Positions 55,776-64,000 of a stretch of DNA of 64,000 bases are shown here, in pieces. The first letter of the stretch is position 1. Every line of letters starts with the position of its first letter. The translations under genes were made by a program, and so were the position numbers. This DNA is from Zoroaster sp. YZ-2022 (lineage: Eukaryota > Echinodermata > Asteroidea > Forcipulatida > Zoroasteridae), in NCBI GenBank assembly GCA_029582265.1, contig CM055831.1:24504682-24568681 (forward strand). Direction: 5' to 3'. Below the pieces are notes generated by a model. It saw nothing but the letters and a program-made list of their open reading frames with translations. It was not told the DNA's origin and did no database searches.

Positions 55776-57440
55776 GTAGGTATGCATACATGCAGGCAGG
55801 GTTCTACTACATGTGGGCAAAATTAGTGCGGGGTGCCAGATGTTTACGAACGCCGTCCGGGGGGTCTAAGGAAGGGTTTCCCCTCCTTTGAGAAAATTTT
55901 TATTTTGAAGGGGCTTAGATGCAAAATGGTGCTATCTTTGCAACATTTTGACCTAATTATATGTGTAATTTTATTCATTTTTTTAGTTAATGTTTGTTTA
56001 TTTTTGTGTTTGTTTATTTTTTTATTTTTTTAGTAATATTTTTTTTCATTTTTTTAATTAATGTTTCTATATTTTTTGAATGTTCATCTGAAGGTGTAGT
56101 GTAACTGCCATATAGCCTGCATTTTCTGTACTTATTTCATAGATTAATTGTAACCTATTTTATTAAACGTTCAATGTTAATCTTCCTTGTTTCACAACTT
56201 GTTTGTATGCCTACATTGTGGTCGTCAGGTGTGGTACTGTGTAAAATAAAATAGTTGAAGTTGAATAAAATGAATTAAAAGCGTGTTACTGTGTAGTATC
56301 TTTCAAGATTATAGAAATGACTGAAACTGTTTTGTTAATGTTATTAATTAATTATGTTAGTGACTGAATAATAGTGATTTAATATTAAAGTTTAATCAAA
56401 CTTACCTAACCTTGTTGTTAGACCAGCCTCACTTTGTACCTCCTCTCTTTCTTGAAGCCCACAACTGCACTTTGGGGTAGTAGGCAGGCTGTGCTTTGAC
56501 ATGCCATGCACTACGTACAGTCGACATAACACACTCAGCTCACTGTACTATGTTACTTCACTGCACATGCATACAAGCATAGGCTACCGGTGAGACACAT
56601 GGCAACTGAGTTGTTGCACAATTACACGGGATGGTGTGAGGCTATTCCTCAATTGGTTAACACCCAAAAGGTTTGCCCACTCGTAATACTGTGACAGGGC
56701 TCGAAAATAGCTTTTCCTGTCCATAAATTTATATTGTCATGACCTCCTGGAAACATCGTTCAAACAGCCACAATTTTTTTATTTAAATTTGCAGTTGAAC
56801 TTTCAAATAACTTTTAACTAAATACAGTAAATCTGACAATGGGGCTATGTACAGTGTTGTAGCTTCATGGGTCGGCAGCCGTCGGATCTAACCGGCACTC
56901 CCGGGGCGACGGCACCAAAGCAAATTGATGTCTTACGACCGGCACAAAATTGTGAATATTTCATTAAACAGTAATAAAGTAAAAAGTTCATGTATTCTTC
57001 ATTTCTTTGAGTTATTTGCCACTATTTTGAGGACTTTAGTCTATAGATCAATTAAAACTTAATCGATATTATAAAATAAATCTCAGTTTGTAGCGGTACA
57101 AACAAATACACTAATTAGCATTTATTTATGAGCGTCAGGGAAAAGACCTGGGAATCCCATTATGATTAGTTGTTTGCGTCTGCACAATGAGCTAATGCCA
57201 CTTGTCTCTACGTGCAAATGATGCGGCGTGCTTCGTAATGTCGATGCGTAAATTTCAGGTTGGATAAGCGTGACTTATAAACGCTAGCTTTCCCCGATGT
57301 GCTCAGCAAAGGAAATTATTCACGTCGTCCCTCCACTTCATTCATGAAAAGTTTGTGAACGTTTTTGGAAGTGTTTTGATCAAAATATTATGCGCACTCA
57401 CGAAAAGTATCACCAGCTTTTTCTCTTGCCACTAAGCATA
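55776..57440. other. Intergenic sequence upstream of candidate exon
   Basis: A T-rich tract at 55,970-56,075, then apparently single-copy sequence with CpG-bearing strips at 56,870-56,945 and 57,170-57,310. No element of the window families and no supported frame. A regulatory role for 57,150-57,440 is possible given the candidate exon that follows. Confidence 0.4.
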
Positions 57441-57461
57441 AGGCGGCGGTGATACTGATAG

Positions 57462-57644
57462 ATGACGGCAGGGTCAGCGAAGCCTGCAAATTCGAGACAT
57501 TCTTCTGGACCACATCTTTGTGTTGGTACAACTGACCCAGGAACTGATCACACTACCGAGTCGTCGGCCATTGTGGGTTTAGGGGAAAAAATCGAGCTGC
57601 TATGCCTGACGGCCCGGTTGCTCAAGTGTTACCACCTGTTTTGA
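57462..57644 (+). CDS. Candidate first coding exon, unrecognised
   Basis: A 60-residue frame starts MTAGSAKPANSRHSSGPHLC and continues through TTDPGTDHTTESSAIVGLGE and KIELLCLTARLLKCYHLF. It lies in non-repetitive, GC-richer sequence after a CpG-bearing strip. The Ser/Thr-rich start followed by an amphipathic Leu-rich stretch looks like a protein N-terminus. No clear consensus splice donor is present (CTCAA/GTGTTA at about 57,629 is the nearest), and I recognise no family. No downstream exon was found in the window. Confidence 0.25.
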   Translation: MTAGSAKPANSRHSSGPHLCVGTTDPGTDHTTESSAIVGLGEKIELLCLTARLLKCYHLF

Positions 57645-57738
57645 TTACATCCTCTATACTCATTACATTTACAATGTCACTGAATCACTGTCATTTCATA
57701 ATTTCAAAGCAATGTTGTCAATTGCATTGGAGGGCACT

Positions 57739-57806
57739 CCTTCACATAAATTCTTGTATAATACTATAAAAAATATCATACTATTATACAACAAATTATG
57801 TGAAGG
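57739..57806. repeat. Hairpin-forming inverted repeat with GC-rich tail
   Basis: CCTTCACATAAATTCTTGTA plus TAATACTATA pairs with CTATTATACAACAAATT plus ATGTGAAGG around a 12-base AT loop. Immediately after, 57,835-57,945 is GC-rich, with CCCTGGACC twice and CCGTTCGCTCCGCTCACT. It may be a foldback element with one end here. Confidence 0.55.
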
Positions 57807-58699
57807 TGAGCCCCCCAACCATTCTAAAGCTAAAACCCAGGAGCTTGGGGCTTGGCCTCGGCCCAGCGGGCGTTGCCCTGGACCCACCAGGGCCCTTAAG
57901 TGCCCTGGACCCGGCCGTGAGGAGCTGCGTTCCGTTCGCTCCGCTCACTATGCTGAATCGATGGTAATGGCACTCAATTTGGTCTGGTGACAACCCTGGC
58001 TATGTCGTGAGACCAACACAAGGTCAACATTCAAAGTCACCACCCGTGTTGCCGACTAGCCTAGAATATTATTTGAAAATTTCAATTTATAAGCATCAGT
58101 GTTTGAGTGTTGTAACGCAACACTAATAAATAAATAATCAATTTATTAAGCTTCAGAGTGGCAACCCTGTACAAGCTAATGGGAGCGACTCGGACAATCG
58201 CCGATCATTACTGTGTTGGAAGTATGGGAAACAGCACACCCGGTATACGCCGTGTATAGATTCTGCTAAGCTGCCGTGTCTTTCAAGGGTTCAAATATTA
58301 GTTCAAACATCGATGACGTTAACATATCCAAACCATTGATAATATAGCAAGAACATCTCATATTCGGAAAATAATCAGAGTTTTTTTCCTCAAAATCAAT
58401 GTTTCTTTTTATTCAGCGTTCAATTAAAATATTGCAAAATTACAACATGTATGCTTGGAATACGATCAAAATAAACGCATTTACTGAACGTTCCAGTTTA
58501 TTTTTGCGGAAAATCTGTGGCGGGCAGTGCATTTGACCGTGAGTTCAGGCGCAAATAATGAGGGTGTACGGCCCGCGCCGCCAGCGCCGCCACGTACAGA
58601 ACACTGCATGCAGGTATGTAAGGTGTTAGCCAGGATTTGAAATAGGTGTCCAAATTTGCTGTAAATTCCAAAACCGGTGTCCAAATTGTTCACTTTTAC

Positions 58700-59037
58700 T
58701 CAAGTTCTGGTGTTGCCAGCAGCAGGGTGTGGGTTCGAGCCCGGTCGTGACACTTGTGTCCTTGAGCAAGATATAACCATAATTGCTTGATCCTTCGGAT
58801 GGGACGTTAAGCCGTAGGTCCGTGTACTAGATTAAGTAATGCACGAAAGAACCCAGAACACTTATCGTAAGTGTAAGGGGTTTACCAGTGTTTATGGTTC
58901 ACATTGCAAACGCCTTGTTTACAGGTTTTCCCCAGGCTTCGAGCTTACAGTGCTTAAGTGCGCTTTTCTGAGGCATCCCATGGTTTCATTACCAGAAATG
59001 ATTAATAATAATAATAATAATAATAAAAATGACAGAT
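58700..59037 (+). mobile_element. tRNA-derived SINE, type 3 ((AAT)n tail), 5-prime truncated
   Basis: It begins inside the tRNA head (CTCAAGTTCTGGTGTTGCC), with B box GTGGGTTCGAGCCCGG. The shared block is CACTTGTGTCCTTGAGCAAG and ATAACCATAATTGCTTGATC. A type-specific body follows: GGATGGGACGTTAAGCCG, AGAACCCAGAACACTTATCG, GAGGCATCCCATGG. It ends in seven to eight AAT repeats (59,002-59,027). The A box is absent. Confidence 0.8.
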
Positions 59038-59090
59038 GAAATAGGTGTCAAAAAACACCCAGACACCCTCTAGCTAATTTCTATGTATAT

Positions 59091-59451
59091 CCCTCCTACT
59101 TCTGGTACCTTTTCATACAAGTTGATGCACCATTTGAAACCATTCGTTTTTGTGGTTTGAATGGTGAAATAACTTTAAGATGATGAATTCCTCAAATGGT
59201 TTTGAATGGTAGGTCAGCTAATACAAAACCTTGTTTGATCTTTCCAAATGGTAGTACAGCTAATACAAAACCTTTTTTGGATACTTCTAAATGGTGAATC
59301 AATGGACCCTCTATGCATTTGAATGGATTTGAATGGTAGTAAAGCTTGCTACCAACACTGTTCAAATGGTATCACCCCAGTGTGTACAAAACCAATGGGC
59401 ATTTTGGTAAGTGGAAATTTTAATGGTTTCAAATGGTCAAACAGTAAGAGG
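59091..59451 (+). mobile_element. Family A TTAA element, copy 3
   Basis: 361 bp. CCCTCCTACTTCTGGTACC and AACAGTAAGAGG ends. Flanks now ATAT and TTAT, decayed from TTAA. The body retains CTAATACAAAACCTTGTTTG, GCATTTGAATGGATTTGAAT and ACCAATGGGCATTTTGGTAA. Confidence 0.85.
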
Positions 59452-59454
59452 TTA

Positions 59455-60424
59455 TACTAGATTGGCAATTCAAAACAACCAAATGGTTTATTCAAATGAA
59501 AAACTGATATGTTTCCTAAATAATTTGGTCGGAGTGGCCGTCACTTTTCAAATGAGCCAGCATGAAGTTGTCACTAGTGAATTTGATAAGTATATGTATG
59601 TAAGCATAGTCTACATGGCTTCTATCAGGGTTAATATCCAGGGCTTTCAAGGTCAGTGTCACACAGCTCAAGAGTTCTGAGAACTTTATAAATGCCTGTC
59701 AGCGTAATTTGATCGAGGAAAAACACCAACAGATATTAGAGGAATATAATATCAGGCTCATGGTGTGTGTTGCTTTGAAACATGTTCACAGGTGTTCCTG
59801 TAAATTTGCCCAACAAGGATACTCCCCTCTTCTACCGTTGTTGTTTTCATGATGTTTGTTTGAATTTTCTAAAATCTACTTGGATATGTCTACAAGTGAT
59901 TGTGACTGAAATGTAGGTACAACATTGGAAATGTTGGGAAATGCTTCTACGGGTTCGCTACCCCTTTTGAACCGACCTGAGAGTTCCCAAATCAGTGTGT
60001 ATCTAAGCCACGATGAAATGTGATAACGTATTCACAATCTTGACATCAAACAAATGAAGGAAAAAGGTCCATCACAACCTGTTAATTTTTGTTTTGTTTT
60101 GTTCTACATTGAAGCACTTCAGACAGAATTATATTTTCAGAATGATTATAAACTTCACAAAACTTCACATTATGTTAGCTTTCAGATTATAATTTTGTAA
60201 TCAATTACCAGGGTGTACTTCCTTGAAGACCTGTTATCAGTGTTATCAACTGATTATTGTGCGATTACCCATGTGAACAGACTGTAGTCCCACATCCAGG
60301 CAAGTTTGATAGAGAAAAAAGGCCTTTATCCCTTTTGTGTGACTACATAGGTTTGATACGTGTGGCTGTTAGTTTAATGTTGCTGCTTGCAGGGATAAGA
60401 CCTTTGCAAGTAATAACCCTCCCC
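59455..60424. other. Intergenic sequence, no gene recognised
   Basis: Clean, AT-moderate. The 89-codon frame at 59,411-59,680 overlaps the end of a family A element and has no domain. TTTATTCAAATG...CTAAATAATTTGG at 59,480-59,530 resembles 21,430-21,480, hinting at another dispersed repeat. Confidence 0.45.
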
Positions 60425-60476
60425 CACACACACACACACATTGCAATCAGTGACTCAGCAGTCAGCCATGAAAGTG

Positions 60477-60514
<38 letters not shown>
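60425..60514. repeat. (CA)n and (CT)n microsatellites
   Basis: Eight CA at 60,425-60,440 and about eighteen CT at 60,478-60,514, with a short (GA)n at 60,595-60,611. The 132- and 97-codon frames across this area are driven by these runs. Confidence 0.93.
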
Positions 60515-60519
<5 letters not shown>

Positions 60520-60999
60520 ACCTAACCTCTTCAGCAAATTACACTTTCTCCTGAGTCTGGTCGAGTCAAGTGGAAAATTGCCCTCGATCAGGGTGAAAGA
60601 GAGAGAGAGAGTACAGGAAAAGTGGGGAAAAGGCAAGGATGCAAATGACGGCTAAAGAGTGATATTGCTAACCATTGATGTTGAGAATTGTGGATGTTAT
60701 GAGAAGATACCCAGCTGATCAAGAAAAACTCGGGAATATATTGCTGGAATGTGAATTCTGTTTATTAAATAAAGATTGCTTGTTGAGGGTCTCCACCACT
60801 TCATCATTACTGCTCTTCCATAATGCTATATTAATTAATTTCAACATTTTGATAAAGTGAAATTAATATTGAATTGAATTAGTTTGCCAACTGCTGACTA
60901 ATCAAAATGACCTGTAATATATACAGAATTGTAAAATTAGTGACCTTTAGTTTCTAACCAGAGCAGGATCTTTATCAAAGGCTAAAACCTTTGCCTTAA

Positions 61000-61348
61000 T
61001 ATATAATAATAATAATGTGTGACTTATATAGCGCACGTATCCACCAACTAAGTGGTGTTCAAGGCACTTATATCATTACCCCTACTCATAAGGCTCATAA
61101 GGCTCACTAATCATTCCTGAAACCATCTCAGCTCCCTGGGGAGTATATAGCTCAATTGCTGCCATACAGCCATATAGGGCTAATCAACCAATTCTGCCTC
61201 ACAGGTATCCATTTAACCCTGGGTGGAGAGAAGCAATTATGGTAAAGTGTCTTGCTCAGGACACAAGTGTCCGGCAGGATTCGAACCCACATTCTGCTAA
61301 CACCAGAACTTGGGTCAGTAAGCTGACCGCCGGCCACGTACTCCATAT
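61000..61348 (-). mobile_element. tRNA-derived SINE, type 2, full length
   Basis: Read on the minus strand: GGAGTACGTGGCCGGCGGTC (A-box region), TTCTGGTGTTAGCAGAATG, TGGGTTCGAATCCTGCCGG (B box), CACTTGTGTCCTGAGCAAG, ACACTTTACCATAATTGCTT, CACCCAGGGTTAAATGG, GTATGGCAGCAATTGAGC, GGGAGCTGAGATGG. It ends with GTCACACATTATTATTATTA. It carries a 3-prime section (61,020-61,080) that differs from the 43.9-kb copy. Confidence 0.87.
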
Positions 61349-61804
61349 ATTGATAAAGATCAAGCTAGGTTTGAAATTTAGCCACTAACCAAATTTTGCA
61401 TTCTGCTTGCTCAACATGGTGAGGAGACTTTGACAATGTGAGAAAAATTGTCAAAATGTACACGTCTTCATAAAATCATTCATGGAATTGAGTGCTAGTT
61501 TTGATTAGGTCCGTGCGGTATCCGGTACCGCGAAACTGTCATTACTGATTCATTTTCGGTTCAAATTCCGTAAACGACTTATTAAAATTTCGACTGAACG
61601 TTGAAGCCACAAATGGAATTATCAATTTTTTGTTAACAAATGTGTTTTAATATAGAGTGGGAAATTATTACAGTAAGTCCCATTTATTATGACTCTAATA
61701 AACCAGAGAAACTTGTGTTCATAGAGTATTTATGTTTTTTACAAAATTGTTGACGGTAACGGATATCCAAGATTTCCAATTTTGAGTATCGAAATAATAT
61801 ATTG

Positions 61805-61950
61805 TTAACTGAAAATAATACCCCACATGATAAGATCATATTACCGTTGCTGCTGCATAAATGAGCCAAGTCACTGTGTTTATCTTAAAGTGGACACCTG
61901 TTTCCATGCCCTGTTGAAAGTCTGCTCTGATCGTGCTGATACTGTCCCTT
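61805..61950 (+). mobile_element. Family E MITE, copy 5, 5-prime truncated
   Basis: ACTGAAAATAATACCCCACA, TGATAAGATCATATTACCG, TTGCTGCTGCATAAATGAGC, CCATGCCCTGTTGAAAGTC, TGCTCTGATCGTGCTGATAC and TGTCCCTT match the right two-thirds of copy 1. The left inverted repeat is missing. TTAA at 61,805 may be a secondary junction. Confidence 0.78.
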
Positions 61951-62511
61951 TAGCAATAAATTTCACAGGATGATAAACGCTGCATGAGGAGAGAACATCA
62001 GATGTAGTGTGTATCAGTAATGGATAAACACAAGGATTATAGGTAAGATGATTAAACGGGGCAGTTGTTCTTTTTAGCCAGAGACAGATGCTATATCTAG
62101 GCTTAGATTGAATGACATTGCCGGTGTCTGAGGATACATGTAACTTACTGCCAGAAATCAATCGTGGTACAGGAAACGAATGTGTTACATGTAACTGAGG
62201 AGTATTTGCGTTGCTGTTCTGAATCTTGGGTGAGATTAGAGTTCTCTGTGACTTTTATTAGGTACCTACACACATACTGTTACATCCCATGAATGAATAA
62301 TAAATGAGCAATATGAACATTACATGATGCATCATACACTTGATGTACATACACTGTACATGTAGTTCATTGTTCTCAATATAAACATGAGTATTCTCAT
62401 TATAAATGTATGACTTGAAGTGTTGCATGCAAGTTTGTGTGTTTTGGTCATTTCAAGAACCGGATACCAAAATCCAGATACCCAATTTGTGAAAACATAA
62501 GTATTTCTGGA

Positions 62512-62826
62512 GTGTCGTGGCGGTCTAGCTACCGGACTCAAGTTCTGGTGTTAGCAGCAGAATGTGGGTTCGAATCCCCGTGACACTTGTGTCCTGAGCA
62601 AGACACTAACCATAATTGCTTATAGGGCAGAGGCAGTTTAACAACTGCCTTGTTCTGACAGTTACCCTCCCAGTCCTATTCACCCGATGAAGAGGCTGAG
62701 TATAACTTGTCTTGTTTCGGTGCGAGGCTGATTTCTTCAGTGTGGAGTCGTAACAACTCAAGGACTTAGTAGCCCCTTGGACTGGGCGATTTGCATTAAA
62801 AAATTAAAAATAAAAAAAAAAAAAAA
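62512..62826 (+). mobile_element. tRNA-derived SINE, type 1, full length
   Basis: The head begins GTGTCGTGGCGGTCTAGC; its first five bases pair with GACAC at 62,582-62,586, like an acceptor stem. The A-box region is 62,518-62,535 (TGGCGGTCTAGCTACCGG) and the B box is GGTTCGAATCC at 62,567-62,577. The body has CTTGTGTCCTGAGCAAG, ACACTAACCATAATTGC, CGATGAAGAGGCTG, TTTCGGTGCGAGGCTG and GTGTGGAGTCGTAACAACTC. The tail is A-rich (62,796-62,826). The copy at 18,240 is the same type. Confidence 0.88.
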
Positions 62827-62859
62827 ACCAATATGACCACAAGTTTTCTTGTTTTATTA

Positions 62860-62977
62860 CAGGGTTCGCACGGTCATGGAAAGTCAGAATTTTGCTTTTG
62901 CATTTTCCAGGCCTTGAAAGTCATGGAAAAGGTAAACTTCTTTAAAGTCATGGAAAGTCATGGAATTTTAAGACTTA
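62860..62977 (+). mobile_element. Truncated hAT-like repeat with GTCATGGAA repeats
   Basis: It starts CAGGGTTCGCACGGTCATGG, a form typical of hAT ends (CAGGG). GTCATGGAAA(AG) recurs at 62,873, 62,921, 62,949 and 62,959. It is interrupted at 62,978 by TTAA and the family H element. Confidence 0.55.
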
Positions 62978-62981
62978 TTAA

Positions 62982-63684
62982 ACCAGTTGCGTCCGGAGGC
63001 CGTGTACACATTTTTTAGCACTGTGATCGGAGAGCGTCTAAACACGCCATAGAAACTCGGGAATATTTGTATGCGCGCTCAGTTGACGTGATAACAAGCC
63101 ACGCGTGCGTAAAGTGACGTGCACAGAAGCGTGACCACACGCTGTGGAAGCTTCATTGTCCTTTCGGTGGCGGATAACACGCCATTTTGGCAGAGCTCGT
63201 GCTTTGGTTGGCGTGTATTGTGCAACACTTGTTCGCCAAATGAAGCGGGGCGTAAAGCGCTCGCTTCACATGGGTGGTTATGCGGGGCACGTAAACCTGT
63301 TCCACACCTTTGTCTTTGTCTCCATTGAAATCTGTAAAGCTGCAGTATACTAAGATTTCATAGACCAATTACTGTGCACCATTGATTACCGTACATGCTA
63401 CTCGGATAATGGGGAAGGAATCCTTCCTCCATGCTCGGTTGGCGTGTAAATACGACGAAGAATTCTTTTGAGGGCTCGGTGGACTTCTAAGAGCGCAACA
63501 CCAATACGCCCTCTGGCTATAATTCCCAGGAAACTTCGCCAATTTATCTGCTAATAAGCTAAATAGGGTGTCTCGTCTTAGTTTCGATGCGTAACCCAAA
63601 AAATTCACGCAAACAAAACGCGTTTGTGTGAAAAGAAATCCGCACAGGGCCAGAAAAACTGTTTTATTCCGACGCAAACTGGTT
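62982..63684 (+). mobile_element. Family H element, longest copy
   Basis: It follows TTAA at 62,978-62,981 and is followed by TTAA at 63,685-63,688. Ends ACCAGTTGCGTCCGGAG and TCCGACGCAAACTGGT are inverted repeats. Blocks shared with the other copies are GAGCGTCTAAACACGCCATA, GGGAATATTTGTATGCGCGC and CCGCACAGGGCCAGAAAAAC. It is GC- and CpG-richer than its surroundings. A 114-codon minus-strand frame (63,369-63,713) starts just beyond the right end (LRRNKTVFLALCGFLF...). It has no domain I know and may be chance. Confidence 0.75.
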
Positions 63685-63919
63685 TTAAAAGAAAAAAACA
63701 AGACAACCGGCAACCAAAAGACACAATTTCTGGGTACAAGTTCACATCAAAGAAATGTCTGCCGACTTTGGATGTTGAATGTATCAATTTGGGATTAGAA
63801 GCCAAGACAAGAGTTGGGCTATTGTTCACTGGACAATGACTGACAGGTTGTGGTTTTACACTCCCAGACCAAGAGACAATAACCTCTGGGACCTGGTTCT
63901 TGGCTGGTTTACAGCTATA

Positions 63920-64000
63920 TATAACTAAACACGCGGTGTCCCTCTGCCTGGCACGCTTGGTACTCCGCTGATCTGGTTTTGCCTAAGCAGGGTAGCGGAA
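63920..64000 (+). mobile_element. Possible 5S rRNA-derived SINE head, cut by window end
   Basis: CGCTGATCTGG followed by CCTAAGCAGGGTAGCGG (63,966-63,998) resembles the 5S rRNA order TCTGATCT...GCTAAGCAGGGTCGG, which includes the RNA polymerase III A box. Upstream CCTGGCACGC aligns loosely with CCTGAACGC. The spacing and mismatches exclude a functional 5S gene. A SINE with a 5S-derived head is the best alternative. Only about 80 bp are visible. Confidence 0.3.

Noticed and set aside
60257..60655. 132-codon frame with a Ser/Leu run
   Set aside because: It is sustained by CA and CT microsatellites. Outside them no coding signal is seen.
62512..62586. Genuine tRNA gene
   Set aside because: A and B boxes and a 5-bp acceptor-like pairing exist, but no anticodon arm folds cleanly, the sequence continues into a SINE body and A-rich tail, and other copies are present.

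Overview
This window looks like non-coding, repeat-dominated DNA from a metazoan, most likely a marine invertebrate. The evidence is tRNA-derived SINEs, many short TTAA-flanked inverted-repeat elements, hAT-type MITEs, long microsatellites, one LINE reverse-transcriptase relic, and no gene-dense stretch on either strand. Phylum cannot be fixed from the sequence. Nothing prokaryotic, viral or organellar was recognised. No complete gene can be defended; two short candidate exons and one frame-broken coding-like stretch are listed at low confidence.

Sequence quality varies and limits the annotation. Roughly 1-18,100 and 20,740-29,480 are full of homopolymer-stretched consensus (runs of A, C, G or T replacing their neighbours). 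18,100-20,735 and 29,480 onward read much more cleanly. A 500-base run of N (31,105-31,604) is a scaffold join. A duplicated segment present once in degraded form (17,081-17,540) and once clean (19,421-19,963) shows how far the degraded parts have drifted.

Layout. 1-4.9 kb: unreadable degraded sequence and a pyrimidine microsatellite. 4.9-7.8 and 11.3-13.3 kb: three tandem arrays of a roughly 130-148 bp unit centred on the inverted pair ACTTCC...ACCGGAAGT. These belong to a larger palindrome-bounded repeat, called X here, with other copies at 10.7, 13.8, 17.5, 20.2, 36.9 and 39.5 kb. 18.1-20.7 kb: a clean island with a SINE, a minisatellite and X sequence. 20.7-29.5 kb: degraded, nothing identified except one inverted array unit. 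30.1-31.1 kb: a possible spliced gene start with extreme G-over-C strand skew, cut by the gap. 32-64 kb: a dense mosaic of small elements, named here A, B, C, D, E and H (most with TTAA at the ends), G (dispersed, ends undefined), hAT MITEs, foldbacks and three SINE types.

How the parts relate. Families A and D share the terminal signature CCCTCCTAC/GTAGGAGGG. B and C share TTAACCC/GGGTTAA-like ends plus an internal GGATTTTGGAGGATT block, and both carry a minisatellite just inside one end. In C it is a 44-bp unit repeated about 15-17 times, in two copies lying in opposite orientation about 19 kb apart. E has about 35-bp inverted repeats. H has ACCAGTT-type ends and is nested in one X copy. 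TTAA flanks with CCC/GGG ends are what piggyBac-type elements leave, so these are probably non-autonomous riders of a transposase not present here. That link is inference.
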